The notes under the pieces are model-generated. The model was given only the letters and a program-made list of their open reading frames with translations, searched no databases and was not told where the DNA came from. The position numbers and the translations under genes were made by a program. Positions 1 through 11,136 of a DNA stretch of 64,000 nucleotides are shown in pieces. Position 1 is the first letter of the stretch; each line of letters begins with the position of its first letter. Origin of the DNA: Timema cristinae. Its lineage: Eukaryota; Arthropoda; Insecta; Phasmatodea; Timematidae. The stretch is from the NCBI GenBank assembly GCA_039000515.1, contig JBCFYV010000100.1:32724421-32788420 (forward strand), in the 5' to 3' direction.

Positions 1-64
1 GTTTTTATGATAAAAATCATTGTTATTATAAATAAATCATTTTGTTTCGGTTGGTACGTTTAGT

Positions 65-352
65 ACCGTATCTGTGATTTAGTGGTCAGAATTCCTCGCT
101 ACGGGTCCAGATGTCTCAGGTTCGATCAACGGTGCTTCTAGACTTTTTTTTTAGAGTCTGAAACCGTGTCTACTCAGCCTCATGATGACAAATTAGGAGC
201 AACTTGGAGCGAAAAACTTACGATCCCAGTCTAGAAAACTGGGATTAACGACCAGAGAATTTTTTATGTAACCTACATAACACCCTCTATACAAGGATGC
301 TGGCACTATGGTTGCTATGGTTTATTGTAGGCTGACGCCATAGAGGATTTGT
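65..352 (+). mobile_element. SINE-A (tRNA-Glu-like head), unit 1
   Basis: The head has an A-box-like TTTAGTGGTCAGAATTCC and B-box-like GGTTCGATC. The body ends GACGCCATAGAGGATTTGTATT. Shared with unit 3. Confidence 0.6.
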
Positions 353-1072
353 ATTATTTTTATATACGTCTAGTTTAATATTCTACACATAGTAATCTAA
401 AATCAACCTCGGTGGTCTTGAAGTAAAGTGTTCGTCTCAGTACCCGATGTTGGTGAGTTTAAACCTAGCTAGGTTTGACGTATTTTTCTTGAGCAATAAA
501 TGTATGTAGCACAACTTTATTCGGAGAGAATTAAAGCCATTGGTCCCTTGTCGATTGTGACGTGTAGAAGAACCCTTGAGGATGTGTGAAAATACATTTC
601 TCTGCAAAATTGATAGAACCTATAGAGCGATATTTGCGTGTGCTGATATAATCAGTCGGCTAATAAAGTCCACGTTAGATACTAGAAATAAATGAAAAAT
701 TAATTTAAACATTTCTCGTAAAAATTTTTATGGTCGTTGCTTAATTTGACCAGGACATTTTTGATTAATTTGAAAAGTGTTTTATTAAATACTAAACTCA
801 TGACAAATATTCAAGAAATATTGATATTTTAATACATATAAAAATAAACCAGATGCATCTTGTGAACTAATATTTTATTGACCATGGTCAAAAATTTGTG
901 TCTTAAAAACTGCACAAATACTGACTTTGACTCACGTTCTCTTCTATACCACCTTAAACACATGATAAAAAACAAATATAATCTACTGAAAAGAAAATAT
1001 CTCACTTGGAAACAAAAGCGATAGCAGCTAATGAGCCTCTATATTAACTTGCCTATTTCCGAATTTGCTTAC
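353..1072. other. Unit 1 sequence between SINE-A and hAT, no gene seen
   Basis: AT-rich, shared with units 2 and 3. It includes a weak tRNA-like stretch near 407-470 (CTCGGTGGTCTTGAAGTAAA), and no open frame of note. Confidence 0.5.
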
Positions 1073-1080
1073 GAATTGAC

Positions 1081-1910
1081 CAGCGGCGGCACGTGTATAG
1101 GCCCTGCGGAACTGCAGCACCCACTATTTTCACTTGATATTATCGATAACATTTAATATAATGCGTCCTTTTTTCTTTAATTCTCTTTATTTTTGTAGTA
1201 TAATATATATTCCTTAAGCATAATGTCAGTACTTCAGAATCCGTCACCTAGATTATGAAAAAGTTACAAAAATCTTTGTATGAAACTGTGCGCTTCACAG
1301 TGCCACCGACGTGGTGTTTGACTGTTGTGCGCATACGAACATACGAAGGGAGTGAGGAGGAAGGTGGGACTTCCAGGTAGAGAGAGCACAGTTGATCTCG
1401 CAGTGCCGGCTCTAGCGTGATGGTGGAAAGGAGTTTTTTTTTTACTCAGTGTGTGTTGTGCTTAAAAACCATGTACCATATTCTTGAATGTGATAAAGTG
1501 AAGAAGAGTGTAGAATTAGATTATTATTCTGCTTCCAGCTATTCTATTTGATTCATTTTTTTTTCGGATCTTTTATTTAAAAGAAAGACTAAATGCACTT
1601 GCAGTACTTTCAATGGAGAAAAATTTCCTCAATTGTCATCCAGAGATAAAGTAAAAAATTATTGAACTTTTTGCGCAAATTAAAACAAGAATAGATTTAA
1701 TTTTCAAACGAATAGATCAAGCATGAACTGTAACAATTTAAGTTGAAGTAAGTAAATAATGTTTGGGTTTGTTTTTTTGTTAGGATTTTGTCAAGTTTCT
1801 GAATAAATTTTCTTTTTTTACATTTTTTTTCCTTTTGCACAAATTTAAAACAAAGGCTAAACATTTTCTGGAGCAGCACCCCCACTAATTTTAACTTAGG
1901 GCCGCCACTA
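1081..1910. mobile_element. Non-autonomous hAT element, unit 1
   Basis: An 830-base element with short inverted ends (CAGCGGCGGC / GCCGCCACTA) flanked by a perfect 8-bp duplication, GAATTGAC (1073-1080 and 1911-1918). Eight bases and CAGTGGCG-type ends are the hAT signature. There is no transposase frame. It is present at the same site in unit 3 and, truncated, in unit 2, so it is older than the duplication. Confidence 0.8.
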
Positions 1911-2192
1911 GAATTGACATAACGGAATACTAGAAAAAGTTGATAGGTCTACTTTCACCTAACCATATGTCAAGTCATATTATATGCAGCCATCACTTAT
2001 TATATATATTATCATTACCTATAAAATAACAATATAATATAGTAACTTTTTTTATTATCAAAGTTGACCGAAAATATGAGTTTTAATTTTCTTAAAGAAG
2101 GTGTTTCAAAAATGTAAAATCATAATAAAACTGTAGCATCCAAAAGGGGCAGATGCCTACAAACTACATCGAAAACATAAACACTACAAAAA

Positions 2193-2211
2193 GGGGGGGG
2201 GGGGGGGGGGG
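2193..2211 (+). repeat. Poly-G run of 19
   Basis: An uninterrupted run of 19 G near the left end of the LTR-like insertion. Its length is likely to be unreliable in any assembly. Confidence 0.7.
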
Positions 2212-2554
2212 TTAACTCAGAGCGAGTGCTGAGGAGTTATTAATGTGACCCTCTATCTCATCCAGACGGCAAGAGACTTCAGCCTCAGTAAGGTTCATAT
2301 TAAACCAAAACGTTTGACGGATAACCTTGGGAATGATGGGATAAAATATAATAAGAATTAGTATAAGTCAAAGTTAGTCGATATTTATTAGCCATAACTC
2401 AATTAGATTTTTAACAGTTCCTCCAAATATATACATTGTTGATGTTGCGAAGTATAAAGAAAATAGAATAAATTCATAACAACTATTAATTGAAGTCAAA
2501 GCTAAAGAGTCAGATGGTAAATATTTATCAGATCACTTAATGTTAACTTTAAGA

Positions 2555-3000
2555 TGTCGCCCATTAGAAATGGCGCATAGTAAAAACAACATGACAATTT
2601 GGATTCCATCATTAAATATTAATCCTTTAAAAAACAGCACCTAGTCAATGGCAACAAGATAATCTAATTTTAAACATAATATATATGTCCATTAGGAATG
2701 GTACATAGCGTATTACAATAATATAGTTTAAATTCAAATACTAAATATTTGTCCATAATAAATGGCTCATAGCGTATGACAATAAGATATGTTAAATTCA
2801 AATACCTAATATTTGTCCATAATAAATGGCTCATAGCGTATGACAATAAGATATGTTAAATTAAAATACTAAATATTTGTCCATCATAAATGGCTCATAG
2901 CGTAAGATATGTTAAATACAAGTTCTAAATATCTGCCCATCAAAAAAAGGCACATAGCGTATCACAATAAAATAAACTAATTCAAATACTAACATAGTTC
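2555..3000 (+). repeat. Tandem repeat, period about 64
   Basis: Six to seven degenerate units built on a core GTCCATAATAAATGGCTCATAGCGTATGACAATAAGA-like sequence (positions 2752-2873 hold the two best units). It lies inside the LTR-like insertion. Confidence 0.7.
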
Positions 3001-3374
3001 CCGCGAACATCAATTTAAACAATAGAGTATATAATCGATACAATCGATTAGTCGTGACTCTAATGGCGCTAAGTCGCCCTGACCTTGCAAAATAAGTGAT
3101 CTCAGAAAAAACTATGTTCTTAAGTGTCAGATTGAATTTTTAGGTTATTTGAAGTTTAAGCCAAAATAGAATTTAGAAAAGATTTACATTAAAAAATAAA
3201 GGGTTTTAATTTGCCGAAAATGGATTTACATCTTACATTTTATGAAGTAGAAAGCCGGAGCTTATCCTATCCCTGATATGACTCAGGCCCAATTGTAAAG
3301 TTCGTAGCCACAGGCACCAGAATATATACCCTAAAGCACAGAAGAGGGGAAGAGGGGAAAAAAGGGGGAATAAC

Positions 3375-3384
3375 ATTCTAGAAT
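3375..3384 (+). promoter_or_regulatory. Second heat-shock half array
   Basis: ATTCTAGAAT contains an exact TTC-nn-GAA pair, about 60 bases upstream of the perfect element; the outer repeats are imperfect. Confidence 0.45.
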
Positions 3385-3437
3385 AAAAAGGGAACACGAG
3401 AAGCGCAAGTTGATTCGCTTCGAGAGAGGCCGTGGGC

Positions 3438-3452
3438 GTTCCGGAATCTTCT
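3438..3452 (+). promoter_or_regulatory. Perfect heat-shock element
   Basis: GTTCCGGAATCTTCT is an exact nTTCn-nGAAn-nTTCn array, the binding site of an HSF trimer, with a partial fourth repeat next to it. It lies about 60-90 bases upstream of two TCAGT initiator-like motifs (about 3514 and 3529). Confidence 0.65.
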
Positions 3453-3604
3453 CGGAGGGGATCTCTTTACTGCGCAAGTCCATTCAACCCAAGGCGTTGG
3501 CTTGAACTTGCCATTCAGTCTTCACAGTCAGTATTCAATTTTCCCGGTTCGGTGAAGGTGCGTTAGGTGATTTTGTGTCGTTCTTCCACGCAGCCCCAGT
3601 CAAC

Positions 3605-3622
3605 AAGCAAATGGGGTAAGTC
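3605..3622 (+). other. Possible first-exon end: ATG followed by splice donor
   Basis: CAAGCAAATGGGGTAAGTC: an ATG followed by a strong GTAAGT donor. Read through, it stops at once (ATG GGG TAA), so it would only make sense spliced. It could be a captured first exon of a heat-shock gene or the leader of the LTR element. Confidence 0.3.
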
Positions 3623-3814
3623 TTGACTATTTCTGTTTGTCTCGTGTCTATCATAAAACATCCGATGCTACAAAACAAGGACAAGATGTTATTTATCGAA
3701 GAAAGTTTAGTTGCATATGTACAGAACCTATCACTAAAGCAGGATTAAATAGCCAAGCTATTATATTTGTTAGTTAAAGTTACAGCCGCATCTAATTACC
3801 AAATCATTTATATC

Positions 3815-4110
3815 GTATGATATACTGGGTACGGGAATCTAACCCAGGACCTTTAGCTTAGTACGCCAATTCTCTAAATGCTAAGTTATCCAGGAATAAT
3901 CCCGTGCCCAGGGTCAATTTTTAGTCATATTTAAAGGCCGAGTCATTGATGAATGTGCGAAAATCGTCATCTACATATGAACGAGCAATTAAAATCACAA
4001 TATATCAGATAACGCAGCCATCTTCGACTCGGAAGTGCTTTATACCGCAAATATCTCTAGCTGGCTACATTCCTTTGTGACCTTGAGTCACGTAATTCAG
4101 ATGTTTCAAC
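3815..4110 (-). repeat. Family D, tRNA-Lys-like module plus body, unit 1
   Basis: Minus-strand GGATAACTTAGCATTTAGAG and GGTCCTGGGTTAGATTCCCG, then a body of about 190 bases ending in CATCTTCGACTCGG. The tRNA-like part cannot form a full acceptor stem. Confidence 0.55.
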
Positions 4111-4555
4111 TATATTACTTTCCAACACAGTTTAAATAAAAACATAAAATTATTGTGCCCCATTTGTACCTAAAGATCACCATTTGTGATGTTAAACCTT
4201 GCCTGCAATACGGATTTATACTCGGTGGACCGTACTTAGTTTCATTTTCTCATTACTTCCCTTATCTTACCAGAAATATAATTGCAATATTCGCTTATTC
4301 TAGGTTGGTGATAGTTATTGCCGTATTTGCCTCGTTTAAGCTTTCATATTTGCGTCTGAAGCTATGATTTTATTATTAGGCTTTATTTGCTCTTCCGTGT
4401 GTAAGAAATTAATGGCGTGTGTCATCGAATTTCTCGTGTAATGTATGTTTTACTGTGTTCAATGGTCAAGCTGGCAGTTCATATGTGATTTCCATATTTT
4501 GTTAAAATATATTTTTACTATCGTGCCTAACTGCCTGTTCAGACTTTACGCATAT

Positions 4556-4752
4556 ATACTAATTACGCTGGTGAGTTAGGGACGAGAACGGTTGAATTAA
4601 GAACAAGGGTACCCAAATTTGTGTGGAGAGAGAGGAAAACTTACTAAATCTAAGTTGAATTTGAACACTGATCTCCCTGTCATTGGCAGTCAAGTCAATT
4701 GCGAGTGTGATGCCTTAATCCATGCGGGCAACGAAGGGGGTTTCAATTTATA
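4556..4752 (-). mobile_element. SINE-F, degenerate, unit 1
   Basis: Minus orientation. Keeps the GTGTGGAGAGAGAGGAAAAC and GGTACCCAAATTTG body; head and tail are eroded. Shared with unit 3. Confidence 0.5.
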
Positions 4753-5224
4753 TTAATTTTTTTCTAATAAATAGGGTCAAAATTATATATTTTAAATGCA
4801 GGTTTATTAAAGTAAAGAAAACCTTTATTTAGAACTAGCAGAAGAATTAAGCGTAACTCCTGGCAGCGCTTTTCTTTGTTTCCAACAGAAATGACAATTA
4901 ATTTCACTTCCTCCGATCCAGTTTTTAATTAATTTAAAAGAACTTAATCCAAATTTTAAAGATGCAGCTTAAAGGAGGTTCATATGGTCTTGCACATGGT
5001 CTGTATTTATTGCGAAATGCTCATAACAGGCAGATAAACTATTATATTTATTATAATAATAGATGCTTAATGTTGTTATTTTTCTAAGGCTTTTCATGCC
5101 ATTGTTCAAGCAAATAAGGCTCTTTGGCTTCATTAGTTTCTCTAATAATTCTATAGACTTTATCGGTTAAAATCCCGCTCATCTCAAAGATTTTTTTCAT
5201 TGCGTGAGGCGAAATGATGGTGAA

Positions 5225-5397
5225 TATAAGTGGGGAACCATTGGACATTCTTAAACTGGTTTAATCTTTACTAGCCAAATTCTGGTGAGTGTATAGACAG
5301 TTCCCTTTCGGGAGAATACTCATGGTACCAGATGGGATTCAAACCGAGGAACCATAAATCGGTATCCAGGTGTACTGACCACTATACCACGGGGCCA
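5225..5397 (-). mobile_element. SINE-C, 3'-truncated, unit 1
   Basis: The head (GGTATAGTGGTCAGTACACC, then GGTTTGAATCCCATCTG) and the first part of the body are present. The rest is missing together with about 3.9 kb that unit 3 keeps. Confidence 0.6.
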
Positions 5398-5997
5398 GTT
5401 TTAGTTCTATTTTTTTTAAATCAACTTATTTGAGAGTTCTCTACTCAGTGTAAGGACGTAAAGGTACTTTTGTTTTTATTGCGTCTCGAATAAAATAGGA
5501 CACCATTTAGTTCCTAAACGAGAGTTATCTTCTTTCTCTCAGACTTTTTCCCTATCCCTGTTTTATTTTTTAAATCACGTTTAACATTTAACCCCCGTAA
5601 CCTTCTTAACATTTATCCCCCCTCACACCACTAGGCCGCAGAACTTTGCACCCCTCCCTTAATTTATGGACCTGTGTGCACGCCGTACCTCCATAGTTGG
5701 AATTCCGTTTGCGGTGTACCACAATGTTCATCCACCATATTCTCTTTTCTCTCCGAATTAGTTTTCTTCTTTTTGTCTTCCTTAAGTCTCAGTTTCAACG
5801 AGTCCACTCCCCCACATGGATATCTCTAGGTAAGCTCCTGACAAATTAAATCTGTCGAAAGGAATGGAAAGTGCTCAGAATTCTGGAGGTATATAATGGT
5901 GCTGAGGAAGAGTGAGGAGGGAGAGGAAGGGCATATTAATCGTGGTCAGCAGCGGCCGCCCGGACGCCACGGAGATGAAAGGGGTCATTAGGAGCCT

Positions 5998-6032
5998 CTC
6001 CGCGCGTGCGCGCGCACACCACACACACACCA
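5998..6032. repeat. Alternating CG/CA purine-pyrimidine run, unit 1
   Basis: CCGCGCGTGCGCGCGCAC then (CA)n: a sequence able to adopt Z-DNA, in an otherwise CpG-poor region. Confidence 0.6.
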
Positions 6033-6184
6033 GAGATGATGCGGGTCGGTTACATTTACTACTGGCCTGAGGGTTAGGGGAAAGAACTTTACCTTGTGTT
6101 CGTATTTATCTAGTTTAAATAGGATTAAATAGCCAAACTATTAGTTTCCTAGTTACGGTTATATCCGCATTTATATATTCATAT

Positions 6185-6312
6185 TCTTTAGATTGAGAAA
6201 ATGACACTTGACACGGGAATCGATCCCGGGACCATTGGCGTACTAAGCCAAAAGTCTTGTGTTTATTTCCCGTGCCCAAGTATCATTTTTCAATTTTAGG
6301 AATATGATAGTT
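6185..6312. repeat. Family D, compact foldback, unit 1
   Basis: Two inverted arms (TTGAGAAAATGACACTTG and rc TTGAAAAATGATACTTGG) enclose a tRNA-like half (GACACGGGAATCGATCCCGG and GGCGTACTAAGCC). Confidence 0.55.
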
Positions 6313-7091
6313 TTTATAGTTTATTTAGTTAAGGGTATATAACGTACACTTTCTGCGTGAACGGATTATTTCATCACACGACTTGCAAACTTAGAGCCAT
6401 CTCTACTAACTTGCTCTTGCTCAGGGGGAAAAAAACCTTAACCTTGGATTTGTAATTAGCTAGGCTTTTATACAGGATAGGGTGGAAACAATTGGACGAT
6501 CCATGCTGAGGAGAGTGATGGACAACGTTCTGAGATTGTTTGGAACTCACCTGAGTGACATTATCTTCAAAAAATGAAAAAGTGAAGTTTGCAGTTTGCT
6601 TTTATTTAGCTAGTGAATATTTACTTTTCAATTAAAGTGTTAGTTTTTAAGTTACTAATTTCTAATTTATTTGGCCCTGTCCTTGTATTTTATTTTGTTA
6701 AAATATTAATACGAACTCTCTACAAAAATTGACTATATTATCACATAACTTACAAAATAACAACTTACTTAGTACTTGCACATGAGTCAGGGGAGAAACT
6801 TAACTTTCTATGAGTATTTTATTTTTGTTAGGAATATTTAACGTGCAATATGTCTGTAAATATGTATTATTTTAGCACATGACTTACAAACTAACAACCA
6901 TATTCTATAACCTTGGACATGGGTCTGGGATAAAACTTAATATTAATTCATTCTTAGCTAGTTTATAGATTAATATATTAGGGATATTTAGTATTCACTT
7001 TCTGCTTAAAGTGTTTGTTTCATCACACGACTTTCAAAATAAGAACTAACTCTACTATTTATCATGGGTCAAGGTAGAAACTTTATCTTGT

Positions 7092-7346
7092 TTACCGTCT
7101 CGTGCGTAGTGGCTAACGTGCTAGACGTGTTCAGCTCGACTGCCGAGGACGGGGAGATCAGGTTCGAATCTCGGTCGGGTGAAATAGGGGTAGTTTTTCC
7201 TAAATGGTTTTCCACTTCTCCTCCACGAAAATGGGGGTTCTCTTCCTCTAATTCGACCTCCCAATTCCTAATCCATTAGCGTTGTTATTACTTAAAGCGT
7301 ATAACCCGAACGAGTAGTAAGACGTGGTTCTAATATTATTATTATC
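7092..7346 (+). mobile_element. SINE-F, unit 1, near the 3' end of ML copy 1
   Basis: Head GTAGTGGCTAACGTGCTAGA and GGTTCGAATCTCGG; tail TATAACCCGAACGAGTAGTA. TTATCTTGT duplicated on both sides. Present in unit 3, absent in unit 2. Confidence 0.7.
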
Positions 7347-7814
7347 TTGTATTTTGTATGTTTAGTTAGTTTCTTACATTATCTTTCTTAGGGCATTTCA
7401 CTAAGCCCACTTTTGTCTTTTTACTTCAATAAGATGAGTTAAACTGCAGAAATTTCTGTTACAACCCACCTAAAAGTTGATATTTTATTAAATAATAGAC
7501 TGGGCTCTAATTACATACACAATTTGGAATGGTTTGAACTTCATCGTTAAGCTCAAAACAAACAAATTAATCTGCCTTGCACAGTTGTCCATTGGTCTTT
7601 ACGGTGTATATATAGAAACAAGCCACAGGTTAAAAATTAGAGTAGATCTAGTTCATTCTATTTGTTTAGTTTTCTCTATAATGATAGACCCTATTAAAAT
7701 TTATCCAATTCGAGTAGACCAAAGTATGATTTTCTAAGAAACTGTAGATTTAGACCTCCAAAAAGAATCAACAAAAATTATGTTTACATTTGGTTTTATC
7801 CAAACATATTATTC

Positions 7815-7820
7815 TTTATT
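7815..7820 (-). promoter_or_regulatory. Copy 1 poly(A) signal AATAAA
   Basis: AATAAA on the minus strand about 135 bases past the copy 1 stop. Confidence 0.5.
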
Positions 7821-7954
7821 CTTTAATTTAACAATAATTATGGTTAAGTATACATATTAATATACTTTATCACACAATACATTATGCATTTGTCTCACAA
7901 TAAACAAAGCCATTATTGAATATCTTACAACATGTGACATGCTATCCGACGACC

Positions 7955-8131
7955 TTATTCCGAGTCGTCCCACTTTTCTTTCGCCTCCTGGATGGCCCAA
8001 CGACCACCGACACAGGCTACTTTCTTCCCCTCCTCGTAGACCTCCACGATCACCTTCCAGTAATTAATGATTCCTTCGCGTTTCTTGGTCACTTCCATGA
8101 GAAATGGGGCATTTATAATTTGGTACGTACC
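7955..8131 (-). pseudogene. Copy 1 exon 4 (open)
   Basis: Open, 59 codons including TAA (GTYQIINAPF ... KKVACVGGRWAI ... EKWDDSE), acceptor TTCTTCTCAG. It is intact as an exon but belongs to a copy with a frameshifted 5' half. Confidence 0.7.
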
Positions 8132-8536
8132 CTGAGAAGAAAGAAGAATATTTATAAAAACACTCCGGTGGGGGGAGGGGGAGGGGAGAAAGAACGATAA
8201 AAGTGCTCTGACATTATGTGTATGACCTCACGTGTAGTATCGTCAGGTCAACTCCATACAATAACTGCATTCACCTGCCTGGGAGCAACGCTATCACGAT
8301 TACATTGGTGGATGTTCACTTTAGCGTGCTCTGAAAGGTATCAAACTTACCTTGATTGTTTACACTATGGTACAGTTTATACAGAGAGTATCGTAACAAG
8401 TGGACCTACTTCAGGGGTGGACAGGATACAAATAAATAATGAAAAAAAAGATCATAAAACATTAGTTTCCTTTGAATTTATATCAGAGATTTAGTCATAT
8501 TTGTGCTCGAGTAATGTGGAGTTACTTAAGATAATA

Positions 8537-8672
8537 TAAGTGCTCAAAATGGCCACCTTCCGCCTGAATTCAAGAATTTCACTGAAGTGTATTTTCTAAA
8601 GAGTGTGGCACTCTTACTATACGACAAGTGCGGGCTTGCACTCAGGTTGAGGGTGACCATTTTGGGCACTTA
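8537..8672. mobile_element. Hairpin MITE, unit 1
   Basis: 136 bases with about 38-base inverted ends (TAAGTGCTCAAAATGGCCACC / rc TAAGTGCCCAAAATGGTCACC). Almost the whole element folds back. It is flanked by TA. Confidence 0.7.
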
Positions 8673-9369
8673 CTAGCACTTACTAGCATATAAACATGAA
8701 GATAGCTTTGAAACAAGGTCAAGTGGGAGATGTGTTTATATTTTCTTTTCTCAGTGTTTTTGTGTCTTACGTCCCCCACCGAAGTAGGTCCCACGTGTTA
8801 CGGTACATTCTAAACAATAAGACCATAATGAAGTCCGCCAAGTTAAGGCTGTGGGCTTTCATTTTATACCAAGTTTACTTTAACTGTCTTTATGAGGCAA
8901 TAGAAACTAATCATCTAATCTACTGTTAAACGATCATAGCTCACAAACACAATAATTAGATGTTATGGTTGGATTTTGATATGAAGATACTGTTCAAAAA
9001 TTCAGACACTAATTATTGCAACCAATATTAATTTACTATAATAGTAATATTAATTATTATTTCATAGGCACTGATGTATATAAAAAGTGATAATTTCAAA
9101 TCACTTTACCCTACATATAAATATAGATATTATTTAAAATTATAAAAAAAAATTGTTCCTCTTGATATTGGAGTGTATCTACCCGTTTCATTTGTTGCAT
9201 GGTCTATGTCATCACTCTCACAATATACTGGGAATGCTGGTGATTGGAAAATATGGGTTTGAATCCCTGGTGGATGTAATGAAATTGTTTGAGAACAAAA
9301 CACAAATCCCTGTTTATGAATAAAATAATCAACGGTATTATTTATGCATTTTAGTGAAGATTACTACAT

Positions 9370-9958
9370 CTAGATATCATATTCTTACAATTTAAAAATG
9401 ACACCTGACACGGAAATCGTATCCGGAACCTTTAGCTTAGTATGCCAATGCTTTAACCACTGAGCTATTCAGGAATCGTCACCTGCTCAAGGTCATTCTG
9501 AATTCGTATTTTAAGGCAAAGTCTATGATGGACGCGCTAGATGGAGTAATCCTCACTAAAAATAATAAATAATATTATTTATTATTTAGCACCGCGTTAT
9601 ACTACCCGTTCGAGTACGCTTAAGTACTAATTACGCTAATCTATTAAGAATTTGGAAGTTTGAATTAAAGAAAGTGAACCCACATTTGCGTGGAGGGAGA
9701 GTGGAAAACAATTGAGGAAAAACCACCCCCAGTTCACTCGACCGAGATTCGAACCTCGATATCTCCGTCCTCAGGAGTCGGGCTCAAAACGACTAGCGCG
9801 TAAGCCAACTACGCCACCGAGGCGGGTCATAAATAATATCTTTGGCTATTTGATTCATAAATCTACAATCCCTTAAAATCATAATAATTGTACAAATGGA
9901 AGCATTAAGCCAACAACCGAGTCGAAGCTGGCAGCGTTATCCAATAGGTCATGATATT
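9370..9958. repeat. Family D, long foldback, right arm lost, unit 1
   Basis: The left arm (9370-9530) holds the tRNA-like module in minus orientation. The centre (9530-9570 and 9831-9958) matches the unit 2 element, interrupted by SINE-F. The right tRNA-like arm is deleted. Confidence 0.5.
9570..9830 (-). mobile_element. SINE-F, full length, unit 1 only
   Basis: Complete element (rc head GGTGGCGTAGTTGGCTTACG, GAGGTTCGAATCTCGG; tail CGAACGGGTAGTATAACGCG) in the centre of a foldback element; the site is empty in unit 2. Confidence 0.7.
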
Positions 9959-9961
9959 TAT

Positions 9962-10243
9962 ATTATTATTACTATTAGCACCGCGTCTTACTACCCGTTC
10001 GGATTATACGCACTTACGCTAATGTGTAATGGTAGGGTGATTGTGAGATGAAATGAAGGACCTACAGTTTAACGTGGAATCCGAACCACAGTGGAGGCTT
10101 GGCATTCCCCACATTCACAAGATGTCTAGTCAGAGGTGAAGGAAGGGTTTGGCAATCGGATAAATCTGTGCCGGGACCTAGAATTGAACCCCAGACCTCC
10201 TGCAATGATCTGACACCTTACCCCTAGACCACCAGGGTTACCG
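9962..10243 (-). mobile_element. SINE-E, unit 1
   Basis: Minus orientation. tRNA-like head at 10150-10243 (GGTCTAGGGGTAAGGTGTCA, GGGGTTCAATTC) and a tail of GCACCGCGTCTTACTACCCG preceded by (ATT)n. Shared with units 2 and 3. Confidence 0.65.
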
Positions 10244-10667
10244 AACAACTTATTCTGGGTAATGGGTATTATGACGGTAAGTTTGAATAAAATCACTATC
10301 ATTAAACTAAAGTGGATGAGAGAACTGATATATTGCAAATGGTAGATTTTTATTAGAAACCCCGTAGAGATTCAAAGCATCACCTCTCCGTTAGTGAAAA
10401 TAATTATATATTCTTAGACCATGTGACCTAAAATTATTTTCCCAAGCATAATTCGCAAAAACTTATATATTCCCGTGAAGAATCAATAAACTAGACAAAA
10501 GCTCTTATTGTCAGTATAAATTAAGCTCATTAGCCAGAGCTCATCAGTGTGTAGCCAGAGCTCATCAGTGTGTAAGTGCGATTAAAAGCTAGGAGTACAG
10601 TGAAGATCAACCTCCAGTGAACGTGGTGGCAGCTTTAACTCTAGACTTTTGATCTCATCACCACTAT

Positions 10668-10845
10668 GGACCACAATGGATTCAAAATAGATCTTTAAAC
10701 TTACCCTAGCCTCAAATGGAACACACCCAAATTAATTAGACCATTATGGATTAAAAATATATTACTTAGCTCAAATGGTACACAAACTCATGAATTGAAC
10801 AAATATGGATTCAAAATGTCCACAAATGGCACACACACACACGTG
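10668..10845. repeat. Minisatellite in intron 3, three units, unit 1
   Basis: Degenerate units of about 62-70 bases, each with ATGGATT(C/A)AAAAT and TCAAATGG(A/T)ACACA motifs, about 60 bases from the exon 3 donor. Confidence 0.65.
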
Positions 10846-10904
10846 AACGTTTTACCTACGAAAAGGAATGTATCTGGTGAGTTAACCTATTGTAGAGTAC
10901 TCAC

Positions 10905-11069
10905 CGGCTTGATAGGGCATGAGGAGAACACGTTCCAAGGAGGTTGTAGGTTCTCACAAGCGTTCGTCACGTTCCACATTTCCTGTTTATTACACTCGAA
11001 TTTGTAATAGTCTTCGTTCTTCTCGCAGTTCCACAAGTTCACTTTCAACTGAATCAGCAAGACACCAAA
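10905..11069 (-). pseudogene. Copy 1 exon 3 (open)
   Basis: Open, 55 codons, with [20 protein letters not shown] and SSCPIKP, and good donor GTGAGT. It keeps all four cysteines although exons 1 and 2 are broken. It is flanked on the acceptor side by the longest (TA)n run of the three copies. Confidence 0.65.
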
Positions 11070-11073
11070 CTCT

Positions 11074-11075
11074 CC

Positions 11076-11136
<61 letters not shown>

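Larger units (their letters stand above)
2132..3672 (+). mobile_element. 1541-bp TG...CA-bounded insertion, probable solo LTR, unit 1 only
   Basis: Begins TGTAGCATC and ends GATGCTACA (9-base inverted ends, TG...CA), with AAAC directly repeated outside (2128-2131 and 3673-3676). Unit 3 shows the uninterrupted site near 44765. TG...CA ends with a 4-bp duplication fit an LTR; a non-autonomous TIR element is the alternative. Inside are a 19-base G run, a tandem-repeat block (2555-3000) typical of a U3 region, and a GC-richer promoter-like stretch (3390-3620) with heat-shock elements and TCAGT initiators. A GGGTAAGT splice-donor-like site follows an ATG near 3611. There is no coding frame. Confidence 0.7.
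4111..7090. other. Unit 1 downstream flank of ML copy 1, repeats only
   Basis: Apart from the repeats listed, there is no gene. A 70-codon frame at 4155-4367 is also open in unit 3 (45242-45454), but differences between them are mostly amino-acid changing, so it looks neutral. Confidence 0.5.

Noticed and set aside
2752..2900. CRISPR-like direct repeats
   Set aside because: The period of 64 has no separate spacers; it is a degenerate tandem repeat in a eukaryotic mobile element.
4155..4367. 70-codon protein gene, also open in unit 3
   Set aside because: Length is kept, but nearly all differences between the two copies are non-synonymous and there is no promoter or splice context.
8216..8494. 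Small gene of 92 codons (MCMTSRVVSSGQ...)
   Set aside because: Intronic in the ML gene. The frame is shorter in unit 2 and broken in unit 3; similarity is due to the duplication.
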